Assembly (NCBI GenBank): GCA_937965665.1
Contig: CALCJE010000258.1
Location: forward strand, 1-10,551
Direction: 5' to 3'
Source of the DNA: an uncultured Bacteroidales bacterium
GTDB taxonomy: Bacteria; Bacteroidota; Bacteroidia; Bacteroidales; UBA4417
DNA length: 10,551 nucleotides
A program made the translations under genes and the position numbers. Below the pieces are notes generated by a model. It ran no database searches and was not told where the DNA came from. It saw only the letters and a list, made by a program, of their open reading frames with translations. This document shows, piece after piece, positions 1-7,383 of this stretch; position 1 is the stretch's first letter; every line of letters begins with the position of its first letter.

Positions 1-1
1 C

Positions 2-1999
2 GGGATTTATGAATATGCTGACATTAACCCGCAGTACAATACCAATCCGAAGTTCTCGAGGTATAACCTGCGCTCCAATATGGATATTAATGTTACCAAA
101 AGCCTGCTTGTTACAGTTAACCTGGCTACCAGGGTCGAAAACCGGCATGTGCCCAACTCGAGTGCGGCATCCATTTTTTCAACCCTTTCGCAATTGCCTC
201 CTAATGCCATGCCTGTTACCAACCGGGATGGATCCATAGCAGGAACATCCATATACCGGAACAATCCCCTTGGAATGATCTCCAAAACAGGCTACCGCGA
301 TAATTATACCAGGATATTACTGGGCAATGTTGAGGCAACCCAAAAACTCGATTTCCTGTTAAAGGGCTTGTCAGCAAATGCGATGATGGGGCTCGATGCC
401 TATAATTATTATTCAACCGGCCGAAGCCAGTCGTATGCTGTTTACCAGGAGTTTATAACCGGCGATTCAAGCGAATATATCAAATACGGTGAAAATAGTA
501 ACATCAGCATCGCCTCAACAAAATACGACGATGGATTCAACTATATGCTTACCACCCAGGGAGGGCTTTCGTACTCAGCTACATTCGGGCAAAACGCGCT
601 GGCTGCCGATGTCAACTATATGCAATCAAAATATGTCCCGAAAGGAAATGATATTGCCTATAAAAACCAGGGTGTTTATGGAAGGGCTACCTATGGTTTC
701 AGGGAGAAATACATAGCTGAGTTTGGTTTTGCCTACAACGGTTCCGAAGACTTCAGCAAGGGTAACCGCTTCGGATTTTTCCCCGCTGTTTCAGCTGCCT
801 GGATTGTTTCAGGCGAATCCTTCTTCCCACAGGTGGCTAACATCTCGTTTCTGAAACTCAGGGCTTCGTATGGTAAAGTGGGTAATTCGAAACTTGGACT
901 AGAAAGATATCCTTTCGAACAGAAATACTACAGTGGAGGCGGGTATACTTTTGGATCCGGTTACGGAAGTACCGACGGTTCATACGAAGGCCGTATCCCA
1001 AACAGTAATCTTACCTGGGAAGAGTCGCTGAATGCCAACATCGGGATTGACCTCGAAATGAAGGACCTGTTGCATTTCTCGATTGATTACTTCAACAATA
1101 ACAGGAAAAATATTATTACCACCAGCTCAAATATTATACCTGGCACAATCGGACAAACACTGCCTTACGAAAATAATGGCTCGGTTTTAAACAAGGGATT
1201 CGAATCCACCATCAGCCATCAGCACCAGGAAAAAACCTGGGGTTATTCACTGCAGGCCAATATTTCGTATGCAACCAATAAAATTCTCAGTATGGAGGAG
1301 GTTAGTGGTTTGCCAGATTACCAGTACAAAGAAGGGAAGTCAGCATCTGCATTATGGGGACTCGAAGCTATTGGTTATTTTAAGGATGAAGCAGATATCG
1401 CCAATAGTCCTTTCCAGACCTTCCAGGCGGTGCAACCCGGCGACGTGAAATTTAAGGATCAGAACAACGACAGTATCATCGATGCCCAGGATAATATAGT
1501 AATTGGCAACACAATTCCTCAGTGGACGCTGGGTTTCGTGGGTACAGCAAACTACAAAGGATTCGATCTGCAATTTGTGCTCTCTGGTATGGTGGGCAGA
1601 ACGGTTTATGTAACCAACAACAGCATGTGGGTGATTCAGAATAACAATAAAGCCACTGATATTGCTTACGGTGCGTGGGAAAAAGGTGTAAACGAAGACA
1701 ATGCAACTTACCCCAGGCTTACTACCCTGAGTAACAAAAACAATTACAACAGCTCAACACTTTGGGCCAAATCAGGAGATTTTGTAAGGCTTACGAACAT
1801 TGAAGTAGGATATTCGCTTCCGGCTAAAGTACTCGCTAAAATCAAGTTGAAACAAGTCAGGTTCTTTGTTAACGCCTATAATTTGTTCAGCATCGATTCG
1901 ATGAAACAATATAACCTGGATCCCGAAGTACCCGATGCAGGTGTATCCGGTTACCCGGTAATGAAAGTGTATAACACGGGTGTCAACGTTAATTTTTAA
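2..1999 (+). CDS. SusC-like TonB-dependent outer-membrane transporter, 5' partial
   Basis: The frame is open from the first bases of the window, so the gene begins upstream; 665 C-terminal residues are visible. SusC proteins are usually about 1000 residues, so the signal peptide, carboxypeptidase-like domain and most of the plug are outside the window. What remains is beta-barrel: alternating aromatic/polar strands, the segment LRASYGKVGN near 859-888, an Asp/Asn-rich loop DQNNDSIIDAQD near 1457-1492 followed by IGNTIPQWTLGF, and a C-terminal stretch (VMKVYNTGVNVNF) ending in Phe, the usual last residue of outer-membrane barrels. These are standard features of the SusC/RagA family, which imports oligosaccharides with energy from TonB. 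The SusD-like gene follows, though after a long gap. Substrate cannot be read from the sequence; the GH2 neighbour suggests a beta-galactoside-containing glycan (inference). Family assignment is firm. Confidence 0.95.
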   Translation, partial: GIYEYADINPQYNTNPKFSRYNLRSNMDINVTKSLLVTVNLATRVENRHVPNSSAASIFSTLSQLPPNAMPVTNRDGSIAGTSIYRNNPLGMISKTGYRDNYTRILLGNVEATQKLDFLLKGLSANAMMGLDAYNYYSTGRSQSYAVYQEFITGDSSEYIKYGENSNISIASTKYDDGFNYMLTTQGGLSYSATFGQNALAADVNYMQSKYVPKGNDIAYKNQGVYGRATYGFREKYIAEFGFAYNGSEDFSKGNRFGFFPAVSAAWIVSGESFFPQVANISFLKLRASYGKVGNSKLGLERYPFEQKYYSGGGYTFGSGYGSTDGSYEGRIPNSNLTWEESLNANIGIDLEMKDLLHFSIDYFNNNRKNIITTSSNIIPGTIGQTLPYENNGSVLNKGFESTISHQHQEKTWGYSLQANISYATNKILSMEEVSGLPDYQYKEGKSASALWGLEAIGYFKDEADIANSPFQTFQAVQPGDVKFKDQNNDSIIDAQDNIVIGNTIPQWTLGFVGTANYKGFDLQFVLSGMVGRTVYVTNNSMWVIQNNNKATDIAYGAWEKGVNEDNATYPRLTTLSNKNNYNSSTLWAKSGDFVRLTNIEVGYSLPAKVLAKIKLKQVRFFVNAYNLFSIDSMKQYNLDPEVPDAGVSGYPVMKVYNTGVNVNF

Positions 2000-2146
2000 G
2001 TCGCAAAGGAACCTGAAACAATCCTGAGTGAAAATTCACCCAAAAATGATTGAATCAAGGCTAACTCAAAACTTAAACGTACTAACCTGAATCAAAAATC
2101 TAAAATAATTAAATGAAATAACCTGATTGATTAATTCGCCAACCCA

Positions 2147-2161
2147 TGCCTGCTGCAGGCA
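2147..2161. repeat. GC-rich palindrome in the SusC-SusD gap
   Basis: TGCCTGC-T-GCAGGCA is a perfect inverted repeat with 7-bp arms around one base. As RNA it would fold as a 6-bp stem with a 3-base loop. It stands out in an otherwise AT-rich 226-bp gap (2000-2225) that has no open frame. The gap also holds two copies of TAACCTGA (2083-2090, 2119-2126). There is no U-run directly after the stem, so it is not a classic terminator. It could be a processing or attenuation hairpin that sets SusD level, or a dispersed repeat; the sequence does not decide. No convincing promoter was found in the gap. Confidence 0.5.
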
Positions 2162-2225
2162 GAAAAGATGAAATTATTTTAATCGTGGTATATTCCATGT
2201 GATTCAAAAAAAAATATAATAACAC

Positions 2226-3848
2226 ATGAAAAAGATATTCTGCATACTGTCGATAGGGCTCTCTTTACTGGTCTTAAATTCCTGTAAGGACTACCTTGAC
2301 AAAGAGGTTGATACCAATCTGACCGAAGATAAAATCTTTTCAGATGTTCACTATGCACCGGGATTCCTTTACAACATTTACAACGACCTGCTTACCGGCT
2401 ATAACCGGTACGATGGCGCGATGTTGGCCTGTGGATGCGATGAAGCCAAAAACTCTTATTCCGGTTCATTGGTGCAGACCTTCAACAATGGGGCGATTAA
2501 CTCATCCCTCAATCCCGATGATATCTGGAACCAGATGTACAATGGCATTCGTAAAACCAATATTTTCCTGGATAAGCTGAACACTACTATAAAAGAAACC
2601 AACAGTATTCCCGAAGCCGACCGGCCACGCATGAAAGGAGAAGCATTGTTCCTCAGGGCGATGTTCCATTTCGAGCTGATAAAACGTTACGGAAGTATTC
2701 CTTATGTCGACAAAGTGTTAACCACCGAAACAGCTGGCAGTTTGCCCCAGTTAGCATTCGACCAGGTGGTTACCCGTATTGTTGCTGACTGCGATAGCGC
2801 CATGGCAGTTCTGCCTGATGCAAACGATGATGCAAATAAGGGCCGTGCTGTTAAATCATCGGCAATGGCTTTGGAATCGCGCATACTACTCTATGCAGCA
2901 AGCCCGCTCAACAATCCTGGCAACGATCTCGAAAAATGGAACAAAGCTGCCAAGGCTGCCCTGGCACTCATTAACATGAAAGGTGCTACCATTGGCCTCG
3001 AATCGAAGTATGAGAACGTGTTTATTACCCCTTATTCAAAAGAAGTGTTGTTTGCTACGCAGGCATTGAATACCAATGAATTTGAAAAATCCAATTTTCC
3101 CTTAAGCTATGGAGGAAAGGGGCTTACAAATCCTACGCAGAGCCTGGTGGATGCTTTCGATACTAAGGCTGGCAAGCCGATTTGGGACGATGTTAACTAT
3201 AATCCTGACAAACCTTACGAAAACCGCGATGATCGTTTTTATGCCGTGGTGTTGTATAACGGTGCTGTTTTCAAATCAAGGAAAGTTGAGACTTATGTAG
3301 GTGGCAAGGATGGTCTGCAGTCGGGCCCCACAGCTACGCAAACAGGATATTACCTCAAAAAGTTCGTCGATGCTTCGGTTGACCTGGATAAAGGAACCAC
3401 CGTTCGTAAACCATGGATCCTTTTCCGTTTTGCAGAAGCTTACCTCAATTATGCCGAAGCATTAAATGAAGTATCGGGACCAGTAAAGGAAGTTTATGAT
3501 GCCGTGTACGAATTACGCAAAAGAAATTATGTAATTACCAGCAGGGCGCGCTACCCGGCAGGTATGACACAAAGCCAGATGCGCGAAAGACTTAAAAAAG
3601 AACGCCAGGTCGAACTTGCCTTCGAAGAACATCGTTTCTGGGACCTGCGCCGCTGGAAAGATGCAGAAACCAAGCTCAATCAACCTGCCATGGGTATGAA
3701 GATTACTTTAAACCAGGCCGATACAACTTATAGTTACCAGACTTTTGAAGTAGAAAACCGTGTTTTTTATCCCCGGTTTTACTGGTATCCTATACCACGT
3801 ATCGAAGTGCTGAAAGGTTACCTGAAACAAAACCAGGGTTGGGAATAA
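2226..3848 (+). CDS. SusD/RagB-family outer-membrane glycan-binding lipoprotein
   Basis: A 540-residue protein, the normal SusD length. The N-terminus is a lipoprotein signal peptide: two Lys, a hydrophobic core, then LNSC with the lipidated Cys at residue 20. The following KDYLDKE is acidic, like the surface-export signal of Bacteroidota lipoproteins. The middle has the helical TPR-like character of the family (around 125-160, LFLRAMFHFELIKRYGSIPY; around 395-415, FRFAEAYLNYAEALNE). The C-terminal family signature is at residues 459-477 (ERQVELAFEEHRFWDLRRW), and the end (PIPRIEVL...LKQNQGWE) is also typical. SusD proteins cap the SusC barrel from outside and bind the glycan, so this is the partner of the upstream transporter. 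The ATG at 2226 is chosen because it gives an intact signal peptide; the upstream bases are A-rich without a Shine-Dalgarno, normal for this phylum. Substrate is unknown. Confidence 0.96.
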   Translation: MKKIFCILSIGLSLLVLNSCKDYLDKEVDTNLTEDKIFSDVHYAPGFLYNIYNDLLTGYNRYDGAMLACGCDEAKNSYSGSLVQTFNNGAINSSLNPDDIWNQMYNGIRKTNIFLDKLNTTIKETNSIPEADRPRMKGEALFLRAMFHFELIKRYGSIPYVDKVLTTETAGSLPQLAFDQVVTRIVADCDSAMAVLPDANDDANKGRAVKSSAMALESRILLYAASPLNNPGNDLEKWNKAAKAALALINMKGATIGLESKYENVFITPYSKEVLFATQALNTNEFEKSNFPLSYGGKGLTNPTQSLVDAFDTKAGKPIWDDVNYNPDKPYENRDDRFYAVVLYNGAVFKSRKVETYVGGKDGLQSGPTATQTGYYLKKFVDASVDLDKGTTVRKPWILFRFAEAYLNYAEALNEVSGPVKEVYDAVYELRKRNYVITSRARYPAGMTQSQMRERLKKERQVELAFEEHRFWDLRRWKDAETKLNQPAMGMKITLNQADTTYSYQTFEVENRVFYPRFYWYPIPRIEVLKGYLKQNQGWE

Positions 3849-3877
3849 GTTTGAAAAACATTTAAAAATTGCGAATT

Positions 3878-4321
3878 ATGAAAATTGGATGGATACTTGT
3901 TTCATTGCTAATCGTGCTTTTCACCGGTTGCGAAACAACGGATGATATATTAGATACCCTGGATCACACAGTTCCCGCCGTGCAGTTCAACCCCGATACC
4001 TTAGAAGTTACAGCTGGTGAAAAAGTTAACATAAATGCAATGCTGAGTGATGAGTCAGGGATACAGCGTGTGGAGTTTACTTATGGCAACTGGAAAATAA
4101 ATACCATAGTCGACCTTTCGGCCGAACCAGTTCAGCCTACCTACACATTTACAACAGAGATAACAGTTCCTGCAGATGCATTGAAATCGTGGGAAGAAAA
4201 GGAGTATTATAACGATGGTACATCCCTGGTGATTATCCAGACCTACCACAAACTGTTACTTTCTGTTTGGGATAAAAACCGTAACCTGCGCAAGGGTTAT
4301 TGTTATGTGAAAGTGAAATAA
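3878..4321 (+). CDS. small Ig-like lipoprotein, candidate surface glycan-binding accessory
   Basis: A 147-residue protein. Residues 1-18 form a lipoprotein signal (MKIGWILVSLLIVLFTGC, Cys 18), and the mature end starts ETTDD, acidic as expected for a surface lipoprotein. The rest resembles one beta-sandwich: a TVPAVQFNPDTLEVTAGEKV opening, a DESGIQRVEFTYG strand pair, a FTTEITVPADAL stretch and a final LSVWDKNRNLRKGYCYVKVK. This is the layout of Ig-like domains of the kind grouped as DUF4625 in Bacteroidota lipoproteins; the family name is a suggestion, not a firm match. It starts 29 bp after the SusD stop, so the two are probably cotranscribed. In PULs, lipoproteins directly after SusD are often surface glycan-binding proteins; that role is inferred here. 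I chose the ATG at 3878 over an in-frame TTG at 3869 because it puts the positive residue right before the hydrophobic core and TTG is a rare start. Confidence 0.85.
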   Translation: MKIGWILVSLLIVLFTGCETTDDILDTLDHTVPAVQFNPDTLEVTAGEKVNINAMLSDESGIQRVEFTYGNWKINTIVDLSAEPVQPTYTFTTEITVPADALKSWEEKEYYNDGTSLVIIQTYHKLLLSVWDKNRNLRKGYCYVKVK

Positions 4322-4383
4322 AAGCCCGGACTCTATATCCTGAAATATCCTTAAAGCCACAATTATCGGAATCATATGACCAG

Positions 4384-4407
4384 CTCATGGTCTCATGGTT
4401 TCATAGT
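4384..4407. repeat. 8-bp tandem repeat upstream of the GH2 gene
   Basis: CTCATGGT occurs twice in direct tandem (4384-4391, 4392-4399), followed in register by a degenerate third unit, TTCATAGT (4400-4407, two mismatches). The first unit also overlaps a small inverted repeat, GACCA-GCTCA-TGGTC (4378-4392). It lies 37 bp before the GH2 start in a 123-bp gap with no open frame of note. It could be a protein-binding site, a slippage product or part of a dispersed repeat; nothing in the window decides which. Confidence 0.5.
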
Positions 4408-4444
4408 ATAACTGTACTTATTCCTTAAGAAATCAGACACCATA

Positions 4445-6874
4445 ATGAAACTTAAATTTCTTCTGCCGGTACTTGTCTTATTACTGGTCATAATACAAAC
4501 CCAAGCGCAACCATCGCGTATTCATGTTAATTTCGATGAACAATGGAAATTTCAACTTGGCGATGTATATGCTGCCCGGAATGCTGAATATAATGATGAG
4601 TTATGGCGGATACTGAATCTACCTCACGACTGGAGCATTGAATTGCCTTTCGATGCCCGGTATGCCAGTTCTACAGCCTATCTTCCTTCGGGAATTGGTT
4701 GGTACAGGAAATCTTTCGTAATACCTGAATCATATAAGGACAAACTTGTAAGTATCCTTTTCGATGGCGTTTATAATAACAGCGATGTATGGATCAACGG
4801 GCATCACCTGGGGAAACGCCCCTCAGGCTACACCAGTTTTCAGTACGACCTCACACCGTACCTTAACGTGGGCAAAGCCAATGTGATAGCTGTAAGGGTC
4901 GACCACAGCCAGTATGCCGATTCGCGCTGGTATACGGGATCAGGAATTTACAGGCATGTGTGGCTCAATGCTACCGACAAGGTTCATGTTGCGCAATGGG
5001 GTACTTTTGTCACAACACCCTCCATTACCGCTGGTGTTGCTAAAGTAAATGTCGAAAATACTATTCTGAATGCCACTTCCAGGCCGCAGAACCTCGAAAT
5101 TCTATCAGTAATCTATAGCCAGGATGGCAAAGAGATAAGCAGGAACAAAGCAGTTCAGGTTGTGCCTGCAGGCGAATCATCAGCCCGCCAGGAAATGGTT
5201 GTTAAAAATCCATCGTTGTGGGATGTGGATTCACCTGCGATGTACACTTCAAAAACTATACTCAGTATCGACGGAAAGATTGTTGATGAAGTTTCAGTGC
5301 CTTTTGGTATCAGGAGTTTTAACTTCGACAAGGAAAAAGGATTTTTCCTGAATGGTAAAAATATGAAGCTAAAGGGGGTATGCATACATCACGATGGAGG
5401 TTGTGTAGGCGCCGCCGTTCCCGAAAAAATTTGGAAAATCCGTTTGCAAAAACTGAAAGCTGCAGGTTGCAACGCGATCCGCACCAGCCATAACCCTGTA
5501 GCCCCCGAATTGTTGGATATGTGCGATAAAATGGGATTCCTGGTGATGGACGAGGCATTCGACGAATGGGAGTATTCGAAGCGAAAATGGATCGATGGCT
5601 GGAACCAGACCATAGCCGGTTACGACGGTGCAAGCCGCTATTTCGATGCATGGAGTGAAAGAGACCTCAAAGATATGATCCATCGCGATAAAAACCACCC
5701 TTCGATCATACTCTGGAGTATTGGCAATGAAATTGACTATGCCAACGATCCCTATGCCGATGCAAATGATGCCAATTATGCAATTTCGCGGCCCGATCCT
5801 GCCCGCATGCTCCCCATTGCAAAAAATCTGAAAGCCATTATTAAAGCTATCGATACCACCCGGCCGGTTACCATGGCACTGGCCAATATCCGCAATTCCA
5901 ATGCTGTTGGCCTGCCCGAAATACTGGATGTTGTAGGGTACAACTATACCGAAAGCCAGTACGAGGCCGATCATAAAGCGTATCCTAACCGGCTGATTTA
6001 CGGCAGCGAAAACCCGCAGAATTATTCAGGCTGGCTGGCTGTAAAAAACAATGATTACATTTCGGCACAGTTTCTATGGACAGGAATTGATTACCTGGGC
6101 GAAGGTGGAAAATTTCCTGCTCGTTCTGCCTATTCAGGCCTGCTCGATCTCACTAACAAAGAAAAAACAATCTACTACTGGCGACAAGCCATGTGGACTG
6201 ATAAACCTATGATATCGCTTGCAGCGCGTAAAAAAAATGCCACCGATGACGTAAACTCGGATCCCATGGGAAAAATGGCCTGGTTCCTGAATGAAATTGA
6301 AGAAAAACTTCACTGGAATTATTCAGCGGGCGACACTGTACTGGTAATGGCTTATTCCAATTGCAAAGAGGTTGAATTATTTATGAATGGGAAATCGTAC
6401 GGCAAAAAGCAGCAGAATGAGGCTAACTCCTGTTTCTGGTGGTATGTTCCATACCAGGCCGGCGAAGTAAAAGCCATAGCCACCGGTAGCGATAAAAAGA
6501 AATATTCGTCTGTTCTGAATACCATTTTTGAACCCGTACAGATACAGTTAATCCCCGACACCTCCTTTATAACTGCAGATGGACAAGATGTTGTACTGGT
6601 AGAGGCCATCCTGAAAGATAAAAACAACAATACCGCTTACACGGCTAAGAACCGGATTGACTTTACTGTTTCGGGAGAAGGTATCCTGATCGGAACCGAC
6701 AATGGTGATGCAAAATGCGTGGACAGCTTTAAACTTCCCTGGAAAAATGTGTATGCCGGCAGGTGTATTGTCATGGTTCAATCGACAAAAAAAGCCGGTA
6801 AAATAAGCATACGTGCAACATCTGAAGGCTTGCCGGGGAATACTATTGAGGTTGTATCGGGCATAAAGAATTAA
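4445..6874 (+). CDS. secreted glycoside hydrolase family 2 protein, probable beta-galactosidase
   Basis: An 809-residue enzyme. Residues 1-21 are a signal peptide (hydrophobic core, cleavage likely after QTQA) with no lipobox, so it is probably periplasmic. Domain order: GH2 sugar-binding jelly roll (about 25-180; NLPHDWSIE 58-66, GIGWYRKSF 83-91, GVYNNSDVWINGHHLG 108-123), Ig-like domain (about 185-292), TIM barrel (about 295-585; RTSHNP 346-351, the acid/base motif WSIGNE with Glu 429, and LIYGSEN with probable nucleophile Glu 522, then QFLWTGIDYLGE 542-553). Next comes a DUF4982-like beta domain (about 595-690), then a last Ig/invasin-like domain (about 698-805). Both catalytic Glu are present, so activity is expected. 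The YGSE...FLWTGIDYLGE arrangement is that of GH2 beta-galactosidases, but GH2 also holds glucuronidases and mannosidases, so the sugar is not certain. The gene is 123 bp after the small lipoprotein and fits the PUL as its depolymerising enzyme. The ATG at 4445 gives a complete signal peptide. Confidence 0.93.
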   Translation: MKLKFLLPVLVLLLVIIQTQAQPSRIHVNFDEQWKFQLGDVYAARNAEYNDELWRILNLPHDWSIELPFDARYASSTAYLPSGIGWYRKSFVIPESYKDKLVSILFDGVYNNSDVWINGHHLGKRPSGYTSFQYDLTPYLNVGKANVIAVRVDHSQYADSRWYTGSGIYRHVWLNATDKVHVAQWGTFVTTPSITAGVAKVNVENTILNATSRPQNLEILSVIYSQDGKEISRNKAVQVVPAGESSARQEMVVKNPSLWDVDSPAMYTSKTILSIDGKIVDEVSVPFGIRSFNFDKEKGFFLNGKNMKLKGVCIHHDGGCVGAAVPEKIWKIRLQKLKAAGCNAIRTSHNPVAPELLDMCDKMGFLVMDEAFDEWEYSKRKWIDGWNQTIAGYDGASRYFDAWSERDLKDMIHRDKNHPSIILWSIGNEIDYANDPYADANDANYAISRPDPARMLPIAKNLKAIIKAIDTTRPVTMALANIRNSNAVGLPEILDVVGYNYTESQYEADHKAYPNRLIYGSENPQNYSGWLAVKNNDYISAQFLWTGIDYLGEGGKFPARSAYSGLLDLTNKEKTIYYWRQAMWTDKPMISLAARKKNATDDVNSDPMGKMAWFLNEIEEKLHWNYSAGDTVLVMAYSNCKEVELFMNGKSYGKKQQNEANSCFWWYVPYQAGEVKAIATGSDKKKYSSVLNTIFEPVQIQLIPDTSFITADGQDVVLVEAILKDKNNNTAYTAKNRIDFTVSGEGILIGTDNGDAKCVDSFKLPWKNVYAGRCIVMVQSTKKAGKISIRATSEGLPGNTIEVVSGIKN

Positions 6875-7080
6875 ACGCACTTACCCGTATTGAGGTAATT
6901 GTTGTTTCGATCTTACAAATATCAAACCATAGGATTTAAAAGTATTCTCTGGTTTATTGCTAAAATATTCCGTCTTTGCCTGTATTTTTACTGCGAAGAC
7001 GCAATGTAAATGCAAGGGTAACAACGTTGGAGTGCCTGGAAAACTTCTATTTTTTAAAACAGTGCTAAAACAATGGTTAA
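6875..7080. other. intergenic stretch without a recognised gene
   Basis: This is the first part of the 509-bp gap between the GH2 and MFS genes. All three forward frames are broken by stops, and the short open frames crossing it have no family-like sequence. The only structure is a weak 5-bp inverted repeat, TTACC/GGTAA (6881-6898, 8-base loop), without a U-run. I looked here for the missing front half of the esterase remnant that follows and did not find it. A promoter for the MFS gene could lie here, but I see no clear TAnnTTTG/TTTG pair of the Bacteroidota type. Confidence 0.5.
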
Positions 7081-7344
7081 AAGCAATTTGCATGTTGCGG
7101 TTTAACTCTAACACCCGGTCAGGAAGAAAATATGCCGGGTTCGGATGCGCGGTTGGAAGAATACAGAAGCGAAGAGCGGGAATTATCCGGTAAATTTATC
7201 CATGGGCTGGTCAGCAGTTATGACATATTCAAACAGTGGGTTACCTGCGGCGAAGCGCTCTCAGCCAGTAAGTTGCAGCGCAATCATCCGAATGGGAAAG
7301 GCCATCTGCTTATTGCAGGTGAAATCGTAAAGTTCTTTAAATAA
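7081..7344 (+). pseudogene. C-terminal remnant of an SGNH/GDSL-type hydrolase
   Basis: The frame opens after a TAA at 7078-7080 and ends with TAA at 7342-7344; the only ATG of note is at 7132, giving at most 70 residues. The end of the product (LQRNHPNGKGHLLIAGEIVKFF) matches the last block of SGNH/GDSL esterases, where HPN carries the catalytic His and is followed by xxGHxxIAxEI. The preceding LTPG...ARLEEYRSEERELS and SSYDIFKQWVTCGEAL resemble the segment before that block in the family (a TP motif, a YRxxxRxLA helix, then a D-x-aF-x-W stretch). SGNH proteins are usually over 200 residues, and the GDS nucleophile block and oxyanion blocks are absent, so this cannot be an active enzyme alone. 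It could still be expressed as a short peptide. As part of a PUL it would originally have removed acetyl or similar groups from the glycan (inference). Recognition is by motif only, so confidence is moderate. Confidence 0.6.
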
Positions 7345-7383
7345 CAAATGTTGTAAAAAATCATTCTACCGCAAATCCTTTCT

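Noticed and set aside
2189..2196. TATATTCC upstream of SusD as a -7 promoter element
   Set aside because: It matches only the TAnnTT part of the Bacteroidota TAnnTTTG consensus, and no TTTG lies at the expected distance upstream.
3869..3877. TTG start three codons upstream of the small lipoprotein ATG
   Set aside because: TTG is a rare start, and the ATG at 3878 gives a normal lipoprotein signal peptide with Lys directly before the hydrophobic core.
5369..5974. A 201-codon open frame on the minus strand
   Set aside because: It lies wholly inside the GH2 gene opposite its TIM-barrel coding region, and its product has no family-like pattern. It is a shadow of the strongly supported forward gene.
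6881..6898. Inverted repeat TTACC/GGTAA just after the GH2 stop, as a possible terminator
   Set aside because: The stem is only 5 bp, AT-containing, with an 8-base loop and no following U-run, so it is too weak to call.
6957..7193. A 78-codon forward frame and an overlapping minus-strand frame in the GH2-MFS gap
   Set aside because: Neither shows domain-like sequence, and both overlap the esterase remnant, which sits in another frame with recognisable motifs.
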